Shown here: positions 17,027 through 25,344 of the stretch, one piece after another
Layout of the letters: each line of letters starts with the position of its first letter
How positions within the stretch are numbered: position 1 is the first letter of the stretch
Assembly: GCA_005880315.1 (NCBI GenBank)
Contig: VBHB01000097.1
Location: 1-35,439 of the forward strand
Direction of reading: 5' to 3'
DNA: 35,439 nt
Source of the DNA: Chloroflexota bacterium
GTDB taxonomy: Bacteria > Chloroflexota > Dormibacteria > Dormibacterales > Dormibacteraceae
Made by a program: the position numbers and the translations under genes
The notes under the pieces: model-generated
What the model saw: the letters and a program-made list of their open reading frames with translations, nothing else
Databases searched by the model: none
Told to the model about the DNA's origin: nothing

Positions 17027-17848
17027 ATGATGTCGGCCGCAGACATGGACGAGACCATTCCCGAAACAGAGTCCGCTGGCGCGGAGACGCCATCGAACGG
17101 CGGCCTGGCGCGAGTCGAAACCGCCATGGAGCCTGCGCCCCAGCCGGCGCCCGTCCCGGTGTTCGATGCCACCCCATGGCCCGTCGCGCCGCGCGCCGCG
17201 CCAAGGCAGCTGCGGATGACGCGGCCGCTGGGCCCGCGCATGTGGACGGCGGCCCTGGCCCTTGCGCTCCTCTTCACCGCAGGCGGGCTGGCCATCCTCT
17301 ACCTGGACGACGCCAGCATGCAGAGCTCTGTCCACCAGCTCAGCTCCGACAACCAGGCGCTGAAGGGCCAGAACAAGGCGCTGCAGGCTCAGCTGCTGAC
17401 GACGCAAACGAACCTCAGCGCCACGCTCGGCGAGCTGGCCACTGTACGCGCCGAGCTCGAGCACCCCAACCTGACCATCTGGAATGTCCCGCAGGACATC
17501 AGCGGGCCGGACTACTACCTGGCCGGCGGCGCGCCCGACACGTTCACGTACCACCTGAAGGCCACGTCGAACGGACCGATGTCGATCAGCATCCTCACCC
17601 TGGAGGACTTCGCCAAGGCGATCTCGTGCGTGCAGAACGGCCAGGGCAGGACGAACTACTGCATGCATCACTCGGGGAGCCCGTTCCACACCTGGAACAG
17701 CGTGGGCAGCGTCGACTTCGACTTTCACGGCGCCGAGGGCTGCGCTGACTACGTCGTCGTGTTCACATCAGCCCAGCACATCACGGTCACGCCGAACATC
17801 AGCGTGACCTACAACCCGGCCACCTCCGCCACCGGTTCCTGCGCCTAG
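17027..17848 (+). CDS. Single-pass membrane protein with extracytoplasmic coiled coil, function unknown
   Basis: A 273-residue protein I do not recognise. Order of parts: an acidic/proline-rich cytoplasmic tail (1-65), one transmembrane helix (about 72-92), a glutamine/leucine-rich coiled coil (about 100-150, with repeated LxxxNxAL spacing) and a C-terminal beta-rich domain with four cysteines that may pair outside the cell. The shape suggests a trimeric or dimeric surface stalk. ATG at 17027 was used; ATG 17030 is equally good. It may share a transcript with the upstream lipoprotein, and two hairpins follow its stop. Confidence 0.65.
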   Translation: MMSAADMDETIPETESAGAETPSNGGLARVETAMEPAPQPAPVPVFDATPWPVAPRAAPRQLRMTRPLGPRMWTAALALALLFTAGGLAILYLDDASMQSSVHQLSSDNQALKGQNKALQAQLLTTQTNLSATLGELATVRAELEHPNLTIWNVPQDISGPDYYLAGGAPDTFTYHLKATSNGPMSISILTLEDFAKAISCVQNGQGRTNYCMHHSGSPFHTWNSVGSVDFDFHGAEGCADYVVVFTSAQHITVTPNISVTYNPATSATGSCA

Positions 17849-17851
17849 GCC

Positions 17852-17897
17852 CCCCACCAAGTGGGGAGCTCCCTCCGCGCCCGCAGGGCGCCGAGGG
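17852..17897 (+). terminator. Two tandem hairpins after the coiled-coil protein gene
   Basis: The first hairpin is CCCCAC (17852-17857) with GTGGGG (17861-17866) around CAA. The second pairs 17871-17882 with 17886-17897 around a 3-base loop, 11 base pairs with one mismatch. Neither is followed by a clear T-tract, so they may be a non-canonical GC-rich terminator of the type common in high-GC bacteria. Confidence 0.5.
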
Positions 17898-17925
17898 TGT
17901 GGGGATTCCAATTCTCGTTAACGTG

Positions 17926-18000
17926 TTGCATAGCTGGGGAAAGTTAGGCTAACCTACACTTCGTGATAGGTATAGCTGAGCCAATAGTTAGGTCGGCCTA
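17926..18000 (+). promoter_or_regulatory. mntR-mntH promoter with two DtxR/MntR-type boxes
   Basis: Two inverted repeats of identical layout, TAGG-N4-CCTA, occur at 17945-17956 and 17989-18000. The first belongs to TTAGGCTAACCTAC, which matches 13 of the last 14 bases of the DtxR/IdeR consensus. A possible -35 TTGCAT (17926-17931) and -10 TAACCT (17950-17955) with an 18-base spacer would put the first box over the -10. This fits metal-dependent autorepression of the pair. Confidence 0.6.
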
Positions 18001-18011
18001 GGCCCGCAACG

Positions 18012-18689
18012 ATGGTCGAAGTCACCAGGCGCAGCACGTTCACCCAGTCGCAGGAGGACTACCTCAAAGCCCTCTACCACCTCCACGGCGACACCCGACC
18101 CGTCCCCACGCGCGAGCTCGCCCAGCGCCTCGGCATCTCCTCGCCGTCCGTGAGCGAGATGGTCGGCCGTCTGGTCACCCAGGGCCTGGTCGAGCACGAC
18201 CGCTATCGGGGCCAGCAGCTGACCAAAGAGGGAAGGAAGGTCGCCCTCGAGCTGGTTCGCCACCACCGGCTGCTCGAGATGTTCCTAGTGCAGGTGCTCG
18301 GCTACAGCTGGGACGAGGTCCACGAAGAGGCCGAGCGCCTCGAGCATGTGATCTCGGAACGCATGGAGCAGCGGATATTCGAGCTGCTCGGCCGACCCGA
18401 GCTCGACCCTCACGGGCACGCCATCCCCACCCTCACCGGCAAGGTCCGTCCGGTCAGCAACCGCGCCTTGAGCGAATGTGGGGTGGGGGAGAAGGTCGTC
18501 GTCCAGGGCGTGTCCGACGACGATGCCGCCAAGCTGCGCGAGCTCGACCGCCGCGGCCTCGTACCTGGGACCCCTGTCGAGGTGGTGGGGGCAAGTGAGT
18601 ACGAAGGGCCGATCGACATCCGCATCAGAGGCCGCAGGTTGAGCGTTCCGCTCGGACTCGCGCGCGCATTGTTCGTCGAGCGCCGCTGA
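18012..18689 (+). CDS. mntR: DtxR-family metal-dependent repressor, manganese type (MntR)
   Basis: A 225-residue regulator with N-terminal winged helix (about 8-70), dimerisation/metal domain (71-140) and a C-terminal FeoA/SH3-like domain (150-225), the domain plan of DtxR/IdeR. By eye alignment, ancillary-site ligands H85, E89 and H104 are kept. At the primary site D16 replaces the Met10 of DtxR and E108 replaces its Cys102, with E111 and H112 kept; this is the pattern of the manganese sensor MntR (Asp8, Glu99). Together with the mntH gene three bases downstream, this argues for Mn sensing. Two boxes lie just upstream, indicating autoregulation. Confidence 0.85.
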   Translation: MVEVTRRSTFTQSQEDYLKALYHLHGDTRPVPTRELAQRLGISSPSVSEMVGRLVTQGLVEHDRYRGQQLTKEGRKVALELVRHHRLLEMFLVQVLGYSWDEVHEEAERLEHVISERMEQRIFELLGRPELDPHGHAIPTLTGKVRPVSNRALSECGVGEKVVVQGVSDDDAAKLRELDRRGLVPGTPVEVVGASEYEGPIDIRIRGRRLSVPLGLARALFVERR

Positions 18690-18692
18690 GGG

Positions 18693-20057
18693 TTGGCCGA
18701 ACCCGCTCGCAAAACCACGATCGAGGAGCCTAAGCCGCCGCTTGCGCCTCTCGTGATTCCGAAGGTCCCGCCCGCAGTTGCCGCCCTTCCTGGCGAGGCT
18801 CGCGTCCTCCGGGCCGCCGAGAAGGCGCTCGCGGGCCAGACCCACGGACTGCGGGCGCTGCTGCCGTTCCTCGGTCCTGCGTTCGTGGCCTCGGTCGCAT
18901 ATGTGGACCCCGGCAACTTCGCCACCAACATCGCCGGCGGCGCCCAGTTCGGCTACATGCTGCTGTGGGTCGTGCTCGCGGCCAACCTCATGGCGATGCT
19001 CGTGCAATCCATGAGCGCGAAGCTCGGCATCGCCACCGGGCTGAACCTCGCTGAGGTATGCCGGCAGAAGTTTCCATTTCCCGCCGTGGTCGGGCTCTGG
19101 TTGCAGGCGGAGGTGGTCGCAATGGCCACCGACCTCGCCGAGTTCATCGGCGCGGCCATCGGCATCCATCTGCTCTTTCCGTCAATTCCACTGTTCATGG
19201 CGGGGATCATCACCGCCTTCGCGGCGTTCGGGATCCTGTCACTGCAGTCCCGCGGCTTCCGCGGTTTCGAGGCGGTGATCACGGTGCTGGTGGGCGTCAT
19301 CGTCGCCGCGTTCGCATTCGAAGTCGTCCTCGCCCGGCCATCGGTCGGGGCGGTCGCGGCCGGCCTGCTCACGCCCCGCTTCAGCGGCACCGAGAGCGTC
19401 TTGCTCGGCGCCGGCATCCTCGGTGCGACTGTGATGCCACATGTGATCTACCTGCACTCAGCGCTCACCCAGCGGCGGGTCGTCGGTGCGACCGAGGAGG
19501 AGCAGAAGAAGATCTTCAACTTCGAGAAATGGGACGTCGTCATCGCGATGGGGCTGGCCGGCCTGATCAACGTCGCGATGCTCACCATCGCGGCGGCCGC
19601 GCTGCACGCGCACAACATCAACGTCCCCAACCTCGATGCGGCCTTCAGAGCCCTCGGCCACACCCTGGACCATGGGGCTGACATCTTCTTCGGGCTCGGC
19701 CTGCTGGCATCGGGCCTTTCATCTTCATCAGTGGGCACGCTGGCCGGCCAGGTCGTGATGCAGGGGTTCATCCAGCGCCGCATTCCCCTGTTCCTGCGCC
19801 GGGCCATCACCATGGCGCCGGCGCTGGTCGTGATCGCGATCGGCCTCGACCCCACGCGGGCCCTGGTGCTCAGCCAGGTCGTGCTGTCGTTCGGAATCCC
19901 GTTCGCCCTCATCCCGCTGCTTCTGTTCTGCCGCGATCGCGGCCTCATGGGGACGCTGGTCAACAAGCAGTCGACGACCGCGCTCGCCACCCTCGTGATC
20001 GGCGTGATCCTGAGCCTGAACGTCTTCCTGATCTACCTGCTGGTCAGCGGGCGGTAG
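18693..20057 (+). CDS. mntH: NRAMP-family divalent metal transporter (MntH)
   Basis: A 454-residue proton-coupled Mn2+/Fe2+ importer with about eleven transmembrane helices. The metal-site motifs are present: DPGN at 72-75 in helix 1 and A-x-x-MPH at 245-250 in helix 6. The soluble N-terminal 50 residues are longer than usual. The start is TTG 18693, three bases after the mntR stop, so the pair is an operon under the same boxes; a start further in cannot be excluded because the spacing to GAGGG is too short. It should be repressed by MntR when manganese is plentiful. Confidence 0.92.
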   Translation: MAEPARKTTIEEPKPPLAPLVIPKVPPAVAALPGEARVLRAAEKALAGQTHGLRALLPFLGPAFVASVAYVDPGNFATNIAGGAQFGYMLLWVVLAANLMAMLVQSMSAKLGIATGLNLAEVCRQKFPFPAVVGLWLQAEVVAMATDLAEFIGAAIGIHLLFPSIPLFMAGIITAFAAFGILSLQSRGFRGFEAVITVLVGVIVAAFAFEVVLARPSVGAVAAGLLTPRFSGTESVLLGAGILGATVMPHVIYLHSALTQRRVVGATEEEQKKIFNFEKWDVVIAMGLAGLINVAMLTIAAAALHAHNINVPNLDAAFRALGHTLDHGADIFFGLGLLASGLSSSSVGTLAGQVVMQGFIQRRIPLFLRRAITMAPALVVIAIGLDPTRALVLSQVVLSFGIPFALIPLLLFCRDRGLMGTLVNKQSTTALATLVIGVILSLNVFLIYLLVSGR

Positions 20058-20085
20058 TCCGGGTCAGGACTAAACTCGCCACGCA

Positions 20086-21126
20086 GTGAAGCTGGGCGTC
20101 GCGATCGGCTACTGGGGCATGGGGCTGACGGCCGCCGACCAGCTCCAGATCGCCCGCACGGCGGAAGACCTTGGCTATGACTCCATCTGGTCCGCCGAGG
20201 CATATGGATCCGACGCCGCGTCGGTGCTCGCGTGGCTTGCCGCGGGCACCAGCAAGATCAAGCTCGGCGCTGGCATCTTCCAGATCCCGGCGCGCAGCGC
20301 GGCGATGACCGCCATGACCGCTGCCACCATCGACCAGCTCTCAGGCGGGCGCATGCTGCTCGGCCTCGGCACGTCGGGGCCGCAGGTGTCCGAGGGCTGG
20401 CACGGAGTGCGATTTCCGCGCCAGGTGGAACGTACACGCGACTACGTGGCGGTGGTGCGGATGGCGCTGGCGCACAAGAAGGTCGAGTACCACGGCGAAA
20501 CCATGGAACTGCCGCTTCCGGAGGGACCCGGCAAGGTGCTGAAGCTCACGATCCGCCCGGTCCAGGAACAGATCCCGATCTACCTTGCGGTGCTGGGTCC
20601 GAAGAACGTCGCCCTCGCAGGTGAGATCGCCGACGGCTGGCTGCCGGTGTTCTTTTCGCCCGAGCACGTCTCGAAGCTGCGGGCGCCCCTCGAAGAAGGC
20701 GCTGCCCGTTCCGGCCGCTCGCTCGATACGTTTCGCATCTGCCCCAGCGTCAACGTGATGATCAGCGACGACGTCGCTTCGGCGCGCGACACCATGCGGC
20801 CGGTGCTCGCCCTGTACGTCGGTGGCATGGGCTCGCGGGAGCAGAACTTCTACAACCGCCTGGTGTCGTCGTACGGATTCGAGTCGGCCGCGCGCGAGGT
20901 GCAGGAGCTGTACCTCGACGGCAAACGTGCGGCGGCGATGGAGGCGCTCCCTGACGAGCTCATCGACATGACGTGCATTGCTGGGCCAAAGGATCGCGCC
21001 CGTGAGCGAATGCGTGCATATCGCGACGCCGGCGTGGAGACTCTGATCGTGTCGCCGATGGCGTTCGACCCCGAGGAGCGCCAGCGGCAGCTGCGCCTGG
21101 TGGCGGAAATCGCGGAGGGCCTGTGA
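20086..21126 (+). CDS. LLM-class oxidoreductase, probably F420-dependent
   Basis: A 346-residue luciferase-like TIM-barrel protein. Typical features are the first strand (KLGVAIGYWG), the conserved EAYGSDA segment after GYDSIWSAE, the IQIPARSAAMTAM-like helix 3 region (IFQIPARSAAM) and LGLGTSGPQVSEGW. These fit the F420-binding LLM group (as in TIGR03559-like enzymes) more than FMN monooxygenases. It would carry out hydride transfer in the cytoplasm; substrate unknown. GTG start at 20086, 28 bases past mntH. It may be read from the mnt transcript but has no evident link to manganese. Confidence 0.82.
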   Translation: MKLGVAIGYWGMGLTAADQLQIARTAEDLGYDSIWSAEAYGSDAASVLAWLAAGTSKIKLGAGIFQIPARSAAMTAMTAATIDQLSGGRMLLGLGTSGPQVSEGWHGVRFPRQVERTRDYVAVVRMALAHKKVEYHGETMELPLPEGPGKVLKLTIRPVQEQIPIYLAVLGPKNVALAGEIADGWLPVFFSPEHVSKLRAPLEEGAARSGRSLDTFRICPSVNVMISDDVASARDTMRPVLALYVGGMGSREQNFYNRLVSSYGFESAAREVQELYLDGKRAAAMEALPDELIDMTCIAGPKDRARERMRAYRDAGVETLIVSPMAFDPEERQRQLRLVAEIAEGL

Positions 21127-21222
21127 GCACGCAAGTGCCGGCTCCAGCGGGTCTCAAACGCGGTTGATGCACGCGTGTGCCGACTCCGGCGGTAATCAAC
21201 GTGCGCACAAGCCAGGCAAGCG

Positions 21223-22842
21223 TTGAACCAGCCACCGCCTCTCGTCGACTACAACCTCTTCGAAGCCGATCTTCCCCTGCGCGAAGCCCTCGAACGAGAG
21301 GGCGGGTCGTGGGCGCAGGACATGGTCTCCGAGCTCGGCCGGCTGGCGGGCACCGAAGAGGCCATCGCCTGGGGCTTTTTGGCCAACGCCAACCCGCCGC
21401 AGCTGCACAGCCACGATCGGTTCGGCAACCGCATCGACGAGGTCGAGTTCCACCCCGCGTGGCACCGGCTGATGGAGGTCGCCATCAGTCATGGCCTCCA
21501 TGCCTTGCCGTGGCGTGAAACCCGCCCGGGCGCACATGCAGCGCGTGCGGCCGCTTTCTACGTTTGGTCGCAGGTCGAGGGCGGGCACGGCTGCCCGGTC
21601 TCGATGACGTACGCGGCGCTTCCCGCACTCCGCAACCAGCCCGAGCTGGCGGCGCGATGGGAGCCGCTCATGACATCGCTCGACTACGACTTTGGGTTGC
21701 GACAGCCTGCGAGCAAGAGGGGCGTGCTCTTCGGCATGGCGATGACAGAGAAGCAGGGTGGGTCGGACGTACGCGCCAATACGACCCGAGCCACACCGGT
21801 GAGCGCGGGCGGTCCTGGCGGCGAGCACCTCCTCACGGGCCACAAGTGGTTCTGCTCCGCGCCCATGTGCGACGCGTTCCTGGTCCTTGCGCAGGCGCCG
21901 GGTGGTCTGTCTTGCTTCCTGCTGCCGCGGGTGCTCGACGACGGGACGCGCAATCAGTTTCACATCCAGCGTCTAAAAGACAAGCTCGGCAACAGGTCCA
22001 ACGCATCTTCGGAGATCGAGCTCGACGGCGCCTGGGCGGTGATGATCGGTGAAGAGGGGAGAGGCGTGAGAACGATCATCGACATGGTCAACCACACGCG
22101 CCTCGACTGCGTCATCGGCTCGGCGTCGCTCATGCGCCAGGCGGTTGCGCAGGCGACTCACCACACGGCGCACCGGAGCGCGTTCGGTCGCCTGTTGAGC
22201 GAGCAGCCGCTGATGGTGAACGTCCTCGCCGACATCGCAGTGGAGTCGGAGGCGACGACGGTGTTGATGATGCGCCTGGCCGGCGCCTTCGACCGGGCTT
22301 CCGATGCGCGCGAGGCTGCGTTCAAGCGCCTTGCCCTCGCGGTCGCCAAGTACTGGACCTGCAAACGCGCGATCGCCGTGGTCGCAGAGGCCCTCGAGTG
22401 CCACGGCGGCAACGGCTATGTCGAAGAGTCGATCATGCCGCGCCTGTATCGCGAGGCGCCGCTCAACTCCATCTGGGAAGGATCCGGAAACGTCAATGCG
22501 CTCGATGTCCTTCGCGCGATAGAGCGGGAGCCGGCGTCGGTGCTCGCGTTCCTCGACGAGTTGGATGAGGTCCGCGGGATGGACCCGCGCCTTGACGATT
22601 CCGTGCGCGCGTTGAAAACGGTGCTCGCCGCCGGTGAAATCGAAGAGGTCCGCGCACGCAGCATCGTCGAGTCGATGGCTGCTACGCTCGAAGCATCACT
22701 CCTCGTGCGCCACGGCGATCCTGCGGTCGCCGAAGCATTCTGCGCAACACGTTTGGATTCGAACGGCGGCCGATCGTTCGGAACGCTGCCGCCGAGCTCG
22801 AAGCTGCCCGGAATCATCGAGCGCCATCGCCCACAGATCTGA
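21223..22842 (+). CDS. AidB-like acyl-CoA dehydrogenase
   Basis: A 539-residue flavoprotein of the acyl-CoA dehydrogenase superfamily. The FAD-contact signature MTEKQGGSDVRANTTRA is the form seen in AidB-like members, followed by the LTGHKWFCSAP and ECHGGNGYVEES motifs and the IWEGSGNVNALDVLRA segment, which holds the catalytic region. Its length matches AidB (about 540) rather than standard acyl-CoA dehydrogenases (about 380). AidB of E. coli is induced by alkylating agents and binds DNA, but whether this one does is unknown. Start TTG 21223. The 96-base gap upstream holds only short inverted repeats. Confidence 0.88.
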   Translation: MNQPPPLVDYNLFEADLPLREALEREGGSWAQDMVSELGRLAGTEEAIAWGFLANANPPQLHSHDRFGNRIDEVEFHPAWHRLMEVAISHGLHALPWRETRPGAHAARAAAFYVWSQVEGGHGCPVSMTYAALPALRNQPELAARWEPLMTSLDYDFGLRQPASKRGVLFGMAMTEKQGGSDVRANTTRATPVSAGGPGGEHLLTGHKWFCSAPMCDAFLVLAQAPGGLSCFLLPRVLDDGTRNQFHIQRLKDKLGNRSNASSEIELDGAWAVMIGEEGRGVRTIIDMVNHTRLDCVIGSASLMRQAVAQATHHTAHRSAFGRLLSEQPLMVNVLADIAVESEATTVLMMRLAGAFDRASDAREAAFKRLALAVAKYWTCKRAIAVVAEALECHGGNGYVEESIMPRLYREAPLNSIWEGSGNVNALDVLRAIEREPASVLAFLDELDEVRGMDPRLDDSVRALKTVLAAGEIEEVRARSIVESMAATLEASLLVRHGDPAVAEAFCATRLDSNGGRSFGTLPPSSKLPGIIERHRPQI

Positions 22843-22881
22843 TGGCTCCTGTCGCGAGCGGAGGCGTTCTATATACATAAG

Positions 22882-23679
22882 GTGGTGAAGGCAGAGCTAG
22901 ATGAGATCGAGGACGTATGGCGCGGATCGCCCGTATCCGCTGTACCGCCGAACGAACTTATGCTCGTCACCGATTTTGACGGCACCCTCGCCGAGATCGG
23001 TCCCGATCCCGCCCGATCCGCCGCGCTGCCCGAAGCTCTCGACGCTCTCCGGCGGCTCTCACACCTGCTGAAGCTGGTCGTCGTCCTCAGCAGCCGCACC
23101 AGCACCGAGCTGGAGCGGTTGGTGCCGGTCAGTGGAGTTCGGCTCATCGGTGACAGCGGACTGGCGCCGCCGACGCCCGACGAGAAACGTGGACTGGAGA
23201 GATTCAACACCGAGGCGGCGAAGATTCTGTCGTCGGTGCCGGGTGCTTGGCTCGAGATCAAGCCGGCCAGCACGACGGTTCATCTCCGCAACGCGCAGAT
23301 CAGCGGCGAGGAAGCGATGGCGCGGCTGCGCCCCCTGGTCAAGGACGCCGGACTCTACGGCGCGCAGGGTCGCAAGGTCATCGAGGTGCATACGCAGTTT
23401 GCCGGCAAGGGCACGGCGCTTACCAAGCTGCTCGACGAGATCGAGCCAGGCGGGGTGATCGGCATGGGCGACGATGAGAACGATCGGGCCGCCTTCGAGG
23501 TGTTGAGCGGAAGCGACATTCCTCACATGTGCATCGGCATCAGCTCGCCGGAGGTCGCGCCCGACCTGTTCGACCGCTGCGACGTGGTGCTCGCCAGCCC
23601 GCTCCAGGCGACCGCGTTCCTGCAGATGCTGGCGGACCGGGCAGCGGAAACCGCAGCCGAAACCGCCGCGCGAAGCTAG
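22882..23679 (+). CDS. otsB: Trehalose-6-phosphate phosphatase
   Basis: A 265-residue HAD-superfamily phosphatase that makes trehalose from trehalose 6-phosphate in the cytoplasm. The nucleophile motif DFDGTLAEIG starts at D31, the conserved motif II serine lies in VVLSSRTSTEL, and the Mg-binding motif GMGDDENDRAAF is near the C terminus; the GxxVIEVH-like core (GRKVIEVHTQFAGKGTAL) is typical of OtsB. Two GTG codons in tandem (22882 and 22885) could start it. AT-rich TATATACATAA lies just upstream (about 22870), a possible -10 region. It converges on otsA with a 4-base CTAG overlap. Confidence 0.92.
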   Translation: MVKAELDEIEDVWRGSPVSAVPPNELMLVTDFDGTLAEIGPDPARSAALPEALDALRRLSHLLKLVVVLSSRTSTELERLVPVSGVRLIGDSGLAPPTPDEKRGLERFNTEAAKILSSVPGAWLEIKPASTTVHLRNAQISGEEAMARLRPLVKDAGLYGAQGRKVIEVHTQFAGKGTALTKLLDEIEPGGVIGMGDDENDRAAFEVLSGSDIPHMCIGISSPEVAPDLFDRCDVVLASPLQATAFLQMLADRAAETAAETAARS

Positions 23680-25229
23680 CCGATCGGCGTTCGTCCGCTC
23701 GCCACGAGGTCACGCAGGTCCTGCACCTGCCGGCTGATCCAGCGCGCGATGTCGTTGGTGCGCACCACCTCACGCACACCGTCGTTCAGGCGCCGCCGCT
23801 CCTCATCGCTCATGGTCAGGCCGGCATGCATGGCCGCCGCCGTGGCCTCGACGTCGAACGGGTTGACCGACAGGACGTGCTCGTGCAGCTCTTCATGTGC
23901 GCCCGCGTTCTCCGAAAGCACGATCACGCCGTTGGTGGCGTTGACCAGCGCGCCCTCTTTGACGACGAGGTTGAGGCCGTCATAGACGGGGTTGACCAGA
24001 AGCACGTCGAAGTTTCGCAGCGCCGCCATCGCCTTCCGCTCGCTCTCCCCGATCTCGAGGCGTATCGGCAGCCAGCCCGCGCTTCCGAACTCGGAATTGG
24101 TGCGTCCGACCGCCTGGCGGATCAGCCGCAGGTAGCGGCTGTAGACGGCGACGTCTTGCCGTGACGGCTGCAGGAACGCCCAGAACTGCACCTTGCCTCG
24201 AAGCTCCGGGTGATAGCGCAGCAGCTTGTCGAATGCGATGAAGCCACGCACGATGTTCTTGGACGGGTCGGTGCGGTCGATGCGGACGATGAGCTTCGGC
24301 GGGCGCCACGTCGAGATTTCGCGCTCGATCCTCCTCACGCCTTGCGTCTGCGCCAGCCGCGTCGTCGCCGGCACATCGATGGAGATCGGATAGTGACGCG
24401 CGTACACCACGCGGCCGCCGAACAGCACCGCGCGTTCGTGCTCGTCGACCTGAAGGCCGGCATTCTCTTCGCACGTCATCAGGAAGTTGCGGACGTCGAG
24501 GCTCGACTGGAATCCGACCACGTCGCAGCCCAGCATCCCTTCGAGGATGGCGTCGCGCATCGGCTTGGGCAGGATCTTCCAGTACTGCGGCGTCGGCCAG
24601 GGAACGTGCACGAAATGCTGGATGATCGCCGACGGCAGGGCCTGCCGCACCAGGCGGGGCACCAGGTAGAGCTGGTAGTCGTGCACGAGGACCAGCGGCC
24701 GCTTCGGCGCGGCGCGGGCGACGTCGACGACCCGCGCGGCGACCTGCCGGTTGACCTCCACGTAACCCTCGCGCCAGGCCTGGTGGATCCGCTCGTCGAT
24801 GATCGGCTCGTTGGCGAGGTCCCACAGGTAGTGCTGGATGAACCACAGCACCGGATTCGCGAACACCGAGTAGTACATGTCGTACTGCTCACGCGTCGGC
24901 GACACATAGTGGAGGTTGCCCGTGGTTTGCAGCAGCGGCACACTCAGCGTTCCGGTGTGGCTGGTGGCCAGGGTGCGCTCGGCGTCCGTGCGCGCGACCG
25001 CGACCCAGTCTGCCCCCATGGCGTCGGCGAGCGTGAGCAGGCCGGTGATGACCCCGCCGGCTCCGCGCTTGAAGCCGCCTTCCGGCCTGGGTTCGTGGGG
25101 GGCGCGATTGCTGACCACGATCGGCGAGCAGTCCGGAAGCGTCCGCGTCACGTACGACCGCAGTGAAGACGCGGGCGTAGTCCTCAAGATCGAGGTGATG
25201 AGCGGCCGTTCGGTGTCGGCGATGCTCAT
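23676..25229 (-). CDS. otsA: Trehalose-6-phosphate synthase (GT20)
   Basis: A 517-residue glycosyltransferase that joins glucose from a nucleotide sugar to glucose 6-phosphate. Family features include GGFKRGAGGVITGL near residue 51, VHDYQLYLVP and VPWPTPQYW in the acceptor half, RTDPSKNIVRGF where OtsA has its RLDYxKG motif, and NPVYDGLNLVVKE in the donor half. The DPSKN variant is unlike E. coli OtsA and fits the divergent actinobacterial/chloroflexal set. ATG start at 25229. It faces otsB tail to tail rather than sharing an operon. It makes the substrate for OtsB; the product protects against osmotic and desiccation stress. Confidence 0.92.
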   Translation of the reverse strand: MSIADTERPLITSILRTTPASSLRSYVTRTLPDCSPIVVSNRAPHEPRPEGGFKRGAGGVITGLLTLADAMGADWVAVARTDAERTLATSHTGTLSVPLLQTTGNLHYVSPTREQYDMYYSVFANPVLWFIQHYLWDLANEPIIDERIHQAWREGYVEVNRQVAARVVDVARAAPKRPLVLVHDYQLYLVPRLVRQALPSAIIQHFVHVPWPTPQYWKILPKPMRDAILEGMLGCDVVGFQSSLDVRNFLMTCEENAGLQVDEHERAVLFGGRVVYARHYPISIDVPATTRLAQTQGVRRIEREISTWRPPKLIVRIDRTDPSKNIVRGFIAFDKLLRYHPELRGKVQFWAFLQPSRQDVAVYSRYLRLIRQAVGRTNSEFGSAGWLPIRLEIGESERKAMAALRNFDVLLVNPVYDGLNLVVKEGALVNATNGVIVLSENAGAHEELHEHVLSVNPFDVEATAAAMHAGLTMSDEERRRLNDGVREVVRTNDIARWISRQVQDLRDLVASGRTPIG

Positions 25230-25289
25230 GGGCTTAGCCTCCCATGACGATGGCGATGCCGGCGAAAGGGTGTTCGGGCGACATCGAGG

Positions 25290-25344
25290 AGCGGCTTAAG
25301 GCCGCTTAACAACTCTAAACGCATTAGCGAGCCGGGCTACCCGG
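25290..25344 (-). terminator. Hairpins at the end of the molybdenum hydroxylase gene
   Basis: CCGGG (25332-25336) pairs with CCCGG (25340-25344) with the stop codon of the minus-strand gene in the loop. AGCGGC (25290-25295) then pairs with GCCGCT (25301-25306). No T-tract follows, so termination is only suspected. The otsA start lies 61 bases further on. Confidence 0.35.

Noticed and set aside
16439-17728. 429-residue minus-strand open frame
   Set aside because: It spans two plus-strand genes with signal peptide, propeller and coiled-coil features, and has no motif of its own.
21163-21208. Inverted GTTGAT/ATCAAC repeat before the AidB-like gene
   Set aside because: Arms of six bases 26 bases apart are expected by chance in a gap of this size; no clear promoter or operator could be matched.
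24210-25166. 318-residue plus-strand open frame inside otsA
   Set aside because: Antisense shadow of a clear trehalose-phosphate synthase; composition rich in R, H and V with no motif.
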